Source: Temnothorax longispinosus
Lineage: Eukaryota > Arthropoda > Insecta > Hymenoptera > Formicidae
Direction: 5' to 3'
Assembly: GCF_030848805.1 (NCBI RefSeq)
Contig: NC_092361.1
Location: 5,828,001 to 5,892,000 of the forward strand
DNA length: 64,000 bases
The translations under genes were made by a program, and so were the position numbers. Positions 46,274-57,430 of this stretch are shown here, one piece after another (position 1 is the first letter of the stretch; the number at the start of each line of letters is the position of its first letter). The notes below the pieces were generated by a model. That model saw nothing but the letters and a program-made list of their open reading frames with translations, was not told the origin of the DNA and searched no databases.

Positions 46274-46328
<55 letters not shown>
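46274..46328. repeat. (AT)n microsatellite
   Basis: About 27 uninterrupted AT units. Confidence 0.95.
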
Positions 46329-46333
<5 letters not shown>

Positions 46334-46535
46334 ACATATAATAAGAGAAAACAAGACCGCTATGATATAATCGAATAAGATACAAGCCGTTTTCGGTCTA
46401 ACAAAAGCATAATAGATCTTAGGCAGCTCAATATTTAATTTCCGTGTATATGTATTATTATAATACATATACATATATATTCCAACTTATTACTGCGCGC
46501 CGATCACAGTCGGACTTGAAACACAGTTATCGTTG

Positions 46536-46936
46536 GAACATTAAAAACCCTTCCCTCTCCGGAATTAAATCGACGCGATTTAATTATCTAAAAACTAAAG
46601 AATTTATTGCGAAAAATGTTACCTCAGCCAGGATTCGAACTTGGAACTTCCCTCGTTCCATGAAGGGTGTCGTACCAATTTAGCCACTGAGGCATGTGGT
46701 AATATTTATCGCAATAACTGGTTAAAAAGTTTGAAACGTCTTTCTCAGACGACGTGAAATAAATAATAACAGAAAACAAGACCGCTATGATACAATCGAA
46801 TAAGATACAAGCCGTTTTCGGTCTAAGCTTAGATCTTAGGCAGCTCAATATTATTTTTCGCAATAAATTCTTTACAGTTTTTAGATAATTAAATCGCGTC
46901 GATTTAATTCCGGGAAGGGAAGGGTTTTTAATGTTC
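46536..46936. mobile_element. Inverted-repeat element carrying a tRNA-like unit
   Basis: Arms 46536-46619 and 46853-46936 are near-perfect reverse complements (GAACATTAAAAACCCTTCCC, TTAAATCGACGCGATTTAAT, AAGAATTTATTGCGAAAAAT). Between them lie a 73-nt tRNA-like sequence and a segment (46771-46853) that is a direct duplicate of 46347-46437 (AAAACAAGACCGCTATGATA...). The layout suggests a tRNA-headed repeat captured between inverted copies. Confidence 0.75.
46621..46693 (-). tRNA. tRNA-like sequence / tRNA pseudogene (SINE-type)
   Basis: Exactly 73 nt on the - strand with a 7-bp acceptor stem (GCCTCAG / CTGAGGT, one G:T end pair), a box A-like TGGCTAAATTGG, a 5-bp anticodon stem (CCCTT / GAGGG, one wobble), a T arm CCAAG-TTCGAAT-CCTGG (one mismatch) and an intact box B. 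The anticodon loop is eight nt (CATGGAAC) and the D stem is broken. The type is therefore unclear (GGA would read Ser, but there is no long variable arm). It lies inside an inverted-repeat element, so a functional tRNA is unlikely, though polymerase III transcription is possible. Confidence 0.5.
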
Positions 46937-46945
46937 TCTCTTCCC

Positions 46946-47513
46946 TGATAAAAAGTTTTAAATTTTATCAACTTTCTATGATTAGTTTCTGAGTTATAGA
47001 CACTTGAAAGTTGCGTTCAAGATCATCCGTATTATACGTTTGTCTACATGATTTTGCACTTAATATAGTGTATAACAGTTAATATAGTTTTTCATATACA
47101 TTTTTTTACATACCTCAAGATTTCAGAGATATTTACTCGTAATCAAATATATGGAATTGCTTTCGAGGAGTTACTTCAACCCCTAAATATGCTTCGAAAC
47201 TGATTTAAAAAAATACGTGTCTGTTATTTTTCACTATAACTCTACACATCCAAAGCTCATCAAAAAATCGGTGAGGGATAGTTCCAAACGTTCCCTTGTA
47301 AGTCTAGAAAAATGGGATGCATGATTTTCATTCAATTAATTCCATATTCCATTTCTTCTATGAAGGTTTTCGGCTTTTACTTGTGCTTTCACTATATTAA
47401 GTGCAAACTCATGTAGACAAACGTACGGACGGTCTGAAATGCGACTTTCAAATGCCTATATATAACTCAAAAACTAATCATAGAAAGTTGATAACATTTG
47501 AAACTTTTTATCA
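46946..47513. mobile_element. Foldback element adjoining the tRNA-like element
   Basis: Arms of about 150 bp begin TGATAAAAAGTTT at each end and share ATCAACTTTCTATGATTAG, GTTTGTCTACATGA and TTTGCACTTAATATAGTG blocks. It starts 10 bp after the preceding element. No coding capacity. Confidence 0.8.
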
Positions 47514-48390
47514 GACATACAAGTACTACAACATATTAAAAATTTAGAAAAGTGATTTAAAAAATGTTTTTTTTTCTTCATATAAATTTTTGAAATTTTT
47601 TGAAAATGTATTCTGTGAATCTTTATTCACAGAATACATTTATTCATATGTTTTATGAACAGATGAATTCCAAAGGAGCAAAAGTTGATGAAACCAAAGA
47701 AAATGAACAATAACACAAAACAAGGTATTTAACGCAAAAAACTACTAGAGCTTAAAACATCAACGAAAGCATTTAATCAATATTATGATAGAATAATTAT
47801 GGATGTTATACTTAATTTTTTTAAGATAATTTTTAAACATTTAAATTTTACGGTCGACGGTCACACAGAATCCAGCACTATAATATATCGAATTACATTT
47901 TAAATTATAATCGAATAGTCGGAAGTTTTTCGTGAGTGATCAATAACGGTTTAATGTTACGGTGCATTTCGCCACGGAATGTACGCGAGATCGTAAGAAA
48001 GTAGCTTCAGATTTGTATTCATCTTACGTTCTATTATTGCCAAGATCTTTTATCAGATGAAGCTGCGAATAGTATTACACGAGTTGGGAACGAAGACACT
48101 TATAGTGATACACGAACATTTCTTTTTTCTTTCTTTCGTCATGCAGTGCGCCGAAGCGTTAAGTAACATACGATAAGTATATATGTATATATTTACATCT
48201 ATCTTCTTGCCTTTTTTGCGTGCATATATATTCAGCTGCACATTTCTTCCTCTTTTCTATCGAATTGTGAACCTCATCATGTGTATGATGGCATAGGTAT
48301 ACCTACTTAATAAGAATAGAAAAATGAGCAACATTTTAGACGATTGTGTCAGTCACTTTCTTTATTGTTATCAATATTTTCTTTACATAT

Positions 48391-48985
48391 ACGAGGGTCG
48401 ATACGAAAGTAATGCTACCTAATTTTTTTTCTCTGAAAATTTTATTCCTGGAACTTTGGTGTTTACATGAGTTTAATCTTACATGCATTTATTATATTTT
48501 TCCACGTAATCACCACATCTCTTTCTATACACTTTTATCATCTGTGAATAAAACGCTGTATACCCGTACGATAAAAGTCTTTGCTTTTATTCTTGAGGGC
48601 TCGATCAATGCTTTTCATTAACTCATTGTCACTCATCTAAAATTCAACCTGGCAAAACCTGAATGAGGTTTTTCTTCTTCATGACAACGCACAACCCCAC
48701 ACTAGTTTGTGGATGAGAAAGGCAATTGCCAAACTACAATGACGTGTTCTTTTTCATCCTTCTCATAATCCGAATCTGGCGTCCCCTGATTATCATTTCT
48801 TCGGCCTATTAAGAGATACACTTCGTGGACACCATTTTTCAGGTGACGATGAGCTAAAGAAAAGTTGATCGAGCCGTCGAGAATAAAAACAAAGACTTTT
48901 ACCGCACGGATATATAGCGTCTTATTCATAGATGGTAAAAGTGTATAGAAAGAGATGGTGATCGTGCTCGTATTAATCGAAGTCG
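48391..48985 (+). mobile_element. Rearranged mariner transposon remnant
   Basis: The left end ACGAGGGTCGATACGAAAG after TA is a mariner-type terminal repeat. On the + strand at about 48670-48735 a frame reads FLLHDNAQPHTS, and a later frame SPDYHFFGLLRDTLRG, the catalytic D/D region of mariner transposases; further C-terminal pieces follow with two in-frame stops. Segment 48500-48610 is a diverged reverse complement of 48850-48960, so the left terminus is joined to an inverted copy of the transposase 3' end. No right terminal repeat was found. Stops and frameshifts make it inactive. Confidence 0.85.
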
Positions 48986-48999
48986 AAATACGAAATAAA

Positions 49000-51900
49000 C
49001 ATTTTTCTGAGTAATATTGCTGTTGCCCTAAGAAAGCTAATGAACTTTGTACCTCACGTGTTTGAACTATTCACAAAGTCAATTGATTGAAAACAACACG
49101 TAAAAGAAAAGTTCATTTGTTCCAAGATATTCAGAAGAAACAAGGGTGTCTAATAATTTTATCAATAGCTATATATTGTAATTTAGCGAATATTGAGACA
49201 GAAATAAGATTATTAACTAAATGTTTTGAAAAATTAAATCCTTTTAAATTTTACTTTTGTTTAAGACGATGTAATAATTTCGAATTGTCGCATGTGCTCG
49301 GGAGATGCATATTTAAACGGACGTCGATCATTGGACCGGATGTTAATATGTATTTGACCTTCTCAAAACGCGCTACACATTAATGTCATCATTGAGAAAT
49401 TAATAATTGCAATTACTTGACCTAGTGAACCGAATAAGTGTTTCGCGGGTATTCTGCTTCCCAAACAAATAGCGACGACGTTAGTGATGGATCATTTGGT
49501 AAATGGGCCGCTATGAATTAATGATTGACATTGATGCCATTGTGACGAAAGGCAATGACATCAAAAATCCTTCACGTTTGTAGAACATGTCATAAGCATT
49601 TATGATTTAACACGTCAACTTGTTTTTACATATTTCAAGAAGAACATTTTTAATGTCATACGATACCGTCTTGAATGCGAAGTCATTGCTTTTCAGACAA
49701 AAGAGTCAGGTTCTAAATTTTTGGTAGAAAGTTAGGCTATTCTAAATATATGGACGATGACAAGTCGAGTCCGTGCATATTATATTAATATATGAAATGT
49801 ATCAACGCTACGGTAAACTGTTACAAATTTCGCAGTTACGTTTGTTTTGTGTTTTAGTCAGTTCATCTTGACAACGAGAGTTTATGTTAGGAAATACATT
49901 ATCAAAGATGATTGTGATACGTAGAATAGCATATTCGTCCGTGTTCATTATTTCTGAATTTCTCGGGGAGACGGGGGGACGTTAAAAGATTAAAAGCACT
50001 ATACGTAGCACTAAATTATAGTAATATAAGTGTTTTGATACAGATATCGAACTGCAACGAAGAATAAATACTTACTTTAGTAGACAGCACTGCGTACGCT
50101 GGCTAAAGTAGAGGCACACGGTGGGCTAGATAGCGGCGCGGCGCTACAGTCCTAGTACAGTAGTCGTAGTAGATTAATCGTCGTACGGGTATACGCACAA
50201 GATGGCAACGGCAGCAAAGTGGGGATAAAGTTCGCGTCTCTCTACTAATCTAGGACTCTATCTGAAACTTGTGAGTTATAATACCGACATACACAATACA
50301 CATCTCTGCATGTAATATTTTTTTTACACCGATGATATCTCTACTTACATCATGGGAGGACTTCGTGAACTCACATTTTCCTTTTGATTCTCTTGACTCA
50401 AATTAATATGTAGGAAAATTTGTAATGGTTTCATCAGACAGTTAATTATATTTTAAATTTATAGCAAAAAGTCCGACCTTTTGCCATTGTTTTTAGAGAC
50501 ATTTACCAATTCTTATTTTTTATTTTTTATTGTTTGGACATTTATTATATTTATTTTGATGTTTTATTATGTTTTAGTCATGATTATTTTTTTATTATGT
50601 TTTAATTACGGATATTTAATACATTACTGATTCCAATAATAGATTTATACTTTTTATCGCTGAAGAAGACTTACAAGTTAGTAAAAAGACAATATTAAGT
50701 GCGTTAAGAAATTAAAAAATGTTTTCAAAATATTAATGTGAGTATGTTTAGGGAACCCACCTTTAACATATATATAGTCACGTTAATTTTCTTGAGTAAC
50801 CTTCAAAAGGTTTTAGTCGATGTCTATTAAGCTGACACAGCCATGTTAGCACAATCGAATAAAAAATACACAGAAATTTAGTGCTCTTTCTCTTTTGTTG
50901 CTCCAGATTTTTGCTGCAGCCGATTCGTAAAAAACAGTAGCTGTGCTAGCTTAAATCTAAAGTTAGCACAGCCACATAAAAAAATGAGCAAAAAACAAAG
51001 ACATATTTGTTTAGTGCTATTTTGTTGCTAATTTGACACTATTCTTATCACCAGAAAACTACCTCTAGTTACTCATATCTATCACAATATCTTGTCATTC
51101 AAATCTCAAGGAAAATTTTGACGTATTATTGCATTTTGAATATACGGACACCTATGTTTAACACTTTTTATTGGTCTAAAGTATTTTAATTTAGGTTTTT
51201 CCAAAAGCTAATATTTATTCTTTAATTTAAGTGCGGTCCAATTTCTTAATATATACCATCGATTTGTCAATATTTAATCAGAAGTCAATGTGCCTTGGTC
51301 GATATTATTAATGATAAAAAATCTTAGAAAAAAATGTATTATTGTTATACTTAATTATGGATCATTGTCTTCTGTTATAACCTCAGCACAATAGACCGAT
51401 ATTCTGCTTCTTTGAAAGTACTAACTGCAAGTCAATGCGGAATTTGCGTAGGTCGTGATCTCCCACGATCGAGACACACATTTACTCTTACTTTCGCTCA
51501 ACGACTCACCACATATGGGCTTATTATTGCTACTATCGAGAAATCTGATCCACGCGAATCTGAGGAAGTTCCGAAATATCGATTTGTCATGCTGATTTCA
51601 TAGCACAGCGAATTCATTTATTATCCAGGCTGTAACTTTCCGACAATCTTACTTTTTAGAATTGCACGAGGCGTATATTATCGCTACGTTAGACTGAAAT
51701 AAATATCTATAATGTACGATATAAATGTTTGGTAAAAACAACACGAGATAATTTATATTTGCGAATTTAATTGTATAATCTAGGGAGTGACTACATCAGA
51801 GAAGGAATTCGCGTATCCAGTTCTTTGTGAAAGTTATATTTAACGTGAATGTTATATAAAAACAACTTTTGTTTCAGGGAATGAAATGAGATCGGAACAC

Positions 51901-52850
51901 TCTTTCAGAAATGGAAATCTAACGCGAGAACAGAATTTGCCGTTATAATGGAACCGTCACTCACAAGCAAGGTCCTCCGGGCCCCAAATTTAAAGAGGGG
52001 CCAAGAAAATATTAGAATACAAGATAGGGTAAGTAAATTTTGAATTTCAATATCATCCTCACCTCATACTATGATTCAATCTTTTTATTTTTAACAAATC
52101 GAAAACGAAAATAGCCGATTATCAAACAGCTCATCAAGAGACACATACTGGAAAAAAATATTTGGTTGAATTAATTGGACGTCTGGTGGAAAATGAACGA
52201 ATCAGATTTTTCTTCCAATTAATGCAACCAGAATTCTAGTTATGTAACCAGAATTCTTATTAATTCAACCAGATTCTGGTAGATTCAATCAGTATTTTCT
52301 GGTAGAAAATGAACGAACCAGATTTTGTTTTAGTGCAGTAGTGTCTCGCGCCAAGTGTATATACGCGCAGCGATTCACAGATCGAATATCTATGTATATG
52401 CGAGCCGACAAGTTGAGAGATCCATAGATTATCGAATCTCAATAACGGCTGAACCGCGATTAAGTTCTGAGTAGGCCTAATCGATAGCCTGGATTTGAAT
52501 TACATTATTGTGATTGAATGAATACTAGCCGTCGTACGTGTACATTATTCGTATTCAGTCGTCGTGTCTCTTTATTAAAATTGTTTAATAGATACGTGTC
52601 GTTACGTTGTCCGTTTGTGTAACTTGTCGATCGTTTTGGTTGCGGATGATGACTCGGCTCGAAATCGTATATCTCTTTTGTTCTTTTGATAATTCTATTC
52701 CTATTTATAACATATATACTCAGATCAGTCGATATTTACGTCGATTAGTGATTTTGATGTATCGCGCGATATTAACCAAACATTTAAATCTATACATATA
52801 CAGGGTGGGTCGTTTTAATGTCTTCACCTAAATATATTTCCTTCGCCTTT
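49000..52850. other. Intergenic, no supported gene
   Basis: AT-rich with a CpG-rich patch at about 50085-50265 (GCGGCGCGGCGC) and another around 51410-51600; either could be a promoter or non-coding exon. Direct repeats of TCTGGTRGAAAATGAACGAA lie at about 52190 and 52296. Confidence 0.45.
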
Positions 52851-53154
52851 ATAATATGGCGCCACTTTCAAGAAATTATACACTAAACCCTCTTTGTTCT
52901 TACTTTTTTCTTTACAGATTCGAATTTTTTTCCATTTCAAGTTATATTTTCCTCTCTTAAATTTATGTATATATAGAGATACATATTTATTTTTTTACAT
53001 ATTAACCAATTTTATTATTTAAAACAAAATTGGCCTCCACCACACATTCTTCTTTTGGATCATCCTTAGCGATTGGAATATATACACACATATAGACATT
53101 TTTTAAAAAGGTGATTTTTCAACATTTTCGAACATTCTGAATACATTGGCATAG

Positions 53155-53500
53155 AACACTGAAAAAAAAATAGCACCGGTTTTAAGAAAACACGTCTATT
53201 ACTGAAAAATTAAACTCATCGTTGCCATCCCCGAAAAATTAGAAAAATTTTGGCACCGTTTTGAAGAAAATCGGTCCATTAATTGAATGAATAGTTCGCA
53301 TTCAGAAAAATTTTAGCACTTGCAGTTTTCAAAAAATCGGTACATTAATGAAAAATTAAATCCCATATGAAAAATTCTACACATCATCGCCATCCCCAAA
53401 AAATTAGAAAAATTTTGGCACCGGTTTCAAGAAAATCGATCCATTAATGAAAAATTAAACTTATCCTCAAAAAATTAAATAAATTTTGGCACTGAACTAA
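53155..53500. repeat. Degenerate tandem repeat, about 75-90 bp period
   Basis: Four to five diverged units contain AATTTTGGCACCG, AGAAAATCGGTCCATTAAT and GAAAAATTAAA blocks in the same order. No coding potential. The start follows a CACACATATAGACATTTT string that resembles 3815-3840 in Grip intron 1. Confidence 0.7.
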
Positions 53501-54299
53501 ATAAGTTATTTTGACTTGCAAATGTTTCAAGTTTGGTTATACTTTAACGATTTTTTTATAGATTGACTGTTACGCTTTGAGATTTTTTTCGTATATCATC
53601 ATTATCTCATTTGATATTTGGCGATTCGTGAACCGTGTAGAGCGGATATGTATTATACATCCTGGAGAAAATTATGTTTTCTCTTTCAAAATTTTACTTT
53701 CCTCCCAGTGCTTAATTGTATATAAGAATGATAATGTTTAATGTTCAGTATTTAAGAATGCCATCACCAACAATACATTCTCAAACGTCGTTGAGAATTA
53801 AAGATCTACAAAATTGTACTTTACACGTGTTAAAAATTCTCCATAGAATTTTTTCATTTTTTATAGTAAAATGTTTGTGATGCATGTGATAAATTATTAT
53901 CTACATTATTTGTATACAAAAATAACGCTTTTCATTAATAGATATATTTTCTAAAAAATGAATATTTATTTCTCGTATATGATACGATATGTAATAAGAA
54001 TATATTTAGAGTCGTCCATCTATCACGTCTGCGTGCCGTCTGCAATAAATTAACACTTTAGGAGCTAATGCATTAATACTTTAATCTGCAGCGAACAAAT
54101 CTATTTGTGCGCATGACACCAAAAATGCTTTTATAAAATTATTGTAATTTTAATATTTTAAAGTATGCAATCATAAACTTTTGTAAAAGCCATCTCAAGA
54201 AAATTTTACATATTAGCAAATATAAATAATAATTAATTCATAATTTTTGGTTCCATACAGTTCCATATCCTATCATTTTTTATGATTGGAATTATGAAT

Positions 54300-54550
54300 T
54301 TTTTTTTTAAATTCAGTCCGAGAATGAAGTGACGACTCCGCCCCGGCAACTTTGACATTTCACGTTTTGCACCTTTGTCGTTTTTACTCTGTATCAGTTG
54401 AACAAAGCGACGTAGACCAAAAATGTCCGTATAACGTTTGTAGTTAAGGGTTCACTCTTTACAACGGTATACCACATTTTACTAAAATTATTTGTTTTTT
54501 TAAAAATCGGCACTGAAAAGATAATGACGACTTCGCCCCGGTTTCTCCTA
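54300..54550. repeat. Two direct copies of a GACGACTYCGCCCCGG unit
   Basis: GTGACGACTCCGCCCCGG at about 54330 and ATGACGACTTCGCCCCGG at about 54524, each preceded by a T/A-rich run, lie about 195 bp apart in AT-rich DNA. The identity of the unit is unknown. Confidence 0.5.
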
Positions 54551-55589
54551 TATGCGTCTTGTTGGTAACATCATATATACGTTCATATAAAGTGTACAGT
54601 TTTATGCGTTTTGTCGGTGAAATGTTAACGTACAAGTTGTTTTTGAGCCTAGCAATGGACACTTAAATCCATTCAGATGATGTCCCTGGACGATGAACGT
54701 CGGACGCACGTAGGTGGTGACGATTTACATTTAGTGACCTTCGGCGATTGAGGAGATAAGTGAGCAGCCTACGTAATGTTTCAATATGAGCCAAATCTTA
54801 TGATGATTGATTTTGTCTGTACAATAGTTGAACCTTTCTAGGTTTGACTTTTTTGGAGACGTGATGCATATTTTATTCAGTTATTTTTAAAAGTTTTTGT
54901 GATTGTTGCAAACGTAAGTCAAAACATAAAAGTTCAAAATGACGGATCCATGCAATATGACAAATATAAAATATCAAATTCTAATAAAATTTTATTATAG
55001 GGGAATATATATTATTTTTTTTATTATAGAGAAATGTATATTTCATTTTTTATGGAACTTTCGGTAATATGTTTCAATACATAATCCTACATCGCATACT
55101 TCTTTTCTCGATACCTTTGAACGTACTCATATGATACGGTCTACGTCAAAACATAAAAATTATGTATAGAAATAATTAAGATTCAAAAGTTTTCACATTC
55201 ATAAGTATATCATTCAATAGCATTTTTCCAATACGTATTTCTCAATACGTATTTCTCCTATCATTGAAATATCTGAAAATTATGCGCGTTTATATATTAT
55301 GTTTATAACATTTCACGATTATTCCGAGAACCTAACGATTTTACTTGACAAGTAATTTATTCTTATATTTTACACGTGTATTTATAACAATATTTTTTAG
55401 TTAAAGTTTAAATAATTCTCTTTAAAATGAGCTTCAGTTGATCTTTAATAGCTTCGTATTTACCAGAGATACGATTTTTTAAACATGTCGGGACATATAT
55501 GTCTCGCTAGACTTTAAAAATTTAAGAGGATTCTGGTAATTTTGGTGAGATGCACGATGAATAACCCCCTTACCATCATATACATAGGT

Positions 55590-55860
55590 ATATATCAAGC
55601 GCACGCTAACACGCACGTAGTATTACATATACTAGAAAGGCACGTGACGGAACACGCGCGTAATATGGAAAAAGTGCACGCGTAAGTATGGCAGGTAGAC
55701 GTGAGAGTGAGTGGGGATCATAGTCGAACGGCAGAACGGTTGGTGTACCTCAGTACAGAGTTGGACGTCCGTCGTCACTCTTACTCGTCGTCTTTTCTCG
55801 TTTAGTTTCTCTTGTTCTTTTAGTGCACGAAATGCGGAAATTTCATTGTTTTTCAACATT
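55590..55860 (+). promoter_or_regulatory. CpG-rich block, candidate Wdr62 promoter
   Basis: CpG-enriched with a CTCAGTAC initiator-like string at about 55749 followed by GACGTCCGTCGTCACTC. It is the nearest such block upstream of the Wdr62 start codon (1.6 kb). No clear donor site was fixed. Confidence 0.35.
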
Positions 55861-57430
55861 AGCTATAGGATTTGAAATCGCATCGATACGAAGTGTCAAG
55901 TGTTTTCCGAACAAAGGGATTTTTTGTTGTGGAGATAGAAAATGCGTCGAAAAGATGAAGGAACACGCACAAACGGTGACTGTGCGAATGAATTAAAAAT
56001 TTGTGCCGGTTGAATTTTAATTTAACAATAATAACGGATGACGTCACGAATGCAAAAACGATCGTTCATTCTTAGAGCTAGGGATGCACGTAAAGGAAAT
56101 ATTATGAGTTTATCGCGACTTTTGAGCAAAACCGCCTTAAAAGAGTGAAAAATATCTAATTTTTTGTTATATTTCTTTCTTCGGATGTTTTCACTTGTAA
56201 AAATATGTTTAATTATTGTATATGCGCATACATCGTGCATATGCATGATCATGAAGCGTGACGTAATTGAAGAAAGAGTGATAATAGTATCATGAATATT
56301 TTGCCTTTGGGAGGTTTTGCAATGAGCCGCGAACGTGCATCCTTTAAAATTTTATGAAAGAAATATGCCTCGGGAAGGTAGGCATCAGTATTTTTTGTCA
56401 TTAAAATGTTTTTTAATATATTTTTTCTGAGTGAAGAGAGATTTCGATAACTTTGATGATGCGATGATTTTTGAGAATATTTTAAATGTTGGAACGAATG
56501 ATTGTATAAATCAAATGTCAAAATGTGGTAAAATAGAGCAAATACTGTGGAGTTATAATTAATCGACAGTTAGACGTACTTTAATGGAATTAGAATTAAT
56601 TTAATATTATTGTTAATCCGTGTTCAAATGTATTGCACATCAAATATTATATTACAGTCAAATATTGATCAAACAAAGATCAGATCCGATCAGATTGTTC
56701 AAAATTTTATTTTAGATTTACAATATAACTTTATTGACAGATATTTTTGCGAGAGATTTTTATATTAATTTTTATTATATTGATATCATATATCTAATGA
56801 CGTTTATATTTGAAGATATTACGATCGGAAATTTGTTGCGTTTGTTTTTTACAAAAACATAGTTGAAAATATTAGTTCGTATGTCGTATCATCAAAAAAT
56901 GAAAATCAGAATTGTCAGAATTTGAAAATTACAGATCTTTTATCTAAAATCTAAAAGAAAAACGAAATAGTATTATCGCAGTAATTTTTTGTAAAACTTA
57001 TCTACACTGTCGCTTTTTAAAATTGATTCATACATGTTTGTGTCTTTACTCTATTTCAAACATTAAATTATATAAAATGTCTTTGAGAACTCGCGATAGA
57101 CTGACATAAGTGAAAAGTTGAAATTCAAAGTTTTATGTGCGTAAAAATTAAGGATTCTGGTGTGGCTGTGGCAGTTAATAATGAAGCTTCATCGAAACTG
57201 ATAAGCTCGGAAACGACACGAGTTGGGGGATATATGATCATCGCGAGATACTTGGTGATTGAAAAATTACTTTGCACGCGAGAAACGTGAAATTACTACG
57301 CATCTTTTAGTGCGTATTAAAAAACAATGGAAAAAATCGTGTAGATGTGTGGACTAAGAGAGCAGACGAGAAGCAGAAAGAGGAGGGAAAGAGAGAAAGA
57401 GATACATATATATTCGCGATATTTTGAAAA
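55861..57430. other. AT-rich 5' flank of Wdr62
   Basis: No supported coding exon. An A/G-rich tract (57360-57400) lies just before the start codon and may be 5' UTR. Confidence 0.5.

Noticed and set aside
46274..46971. Open frames reading through the tRNA-like repeat
   Set aside because: They translate microsatellite and tRNA-like sequence; no protein is expected.
48346..48929. Two opposing frames sharing an NKTLY...KVF...GSIN string
   Set aside because: They are antisense translations of the inverted mariner transposase ends, not genes.
54676..54750. Short plus frame starting MMSLDDERR
   Set aside because: Only 24 codons, no splice context or similarity to support an exon.
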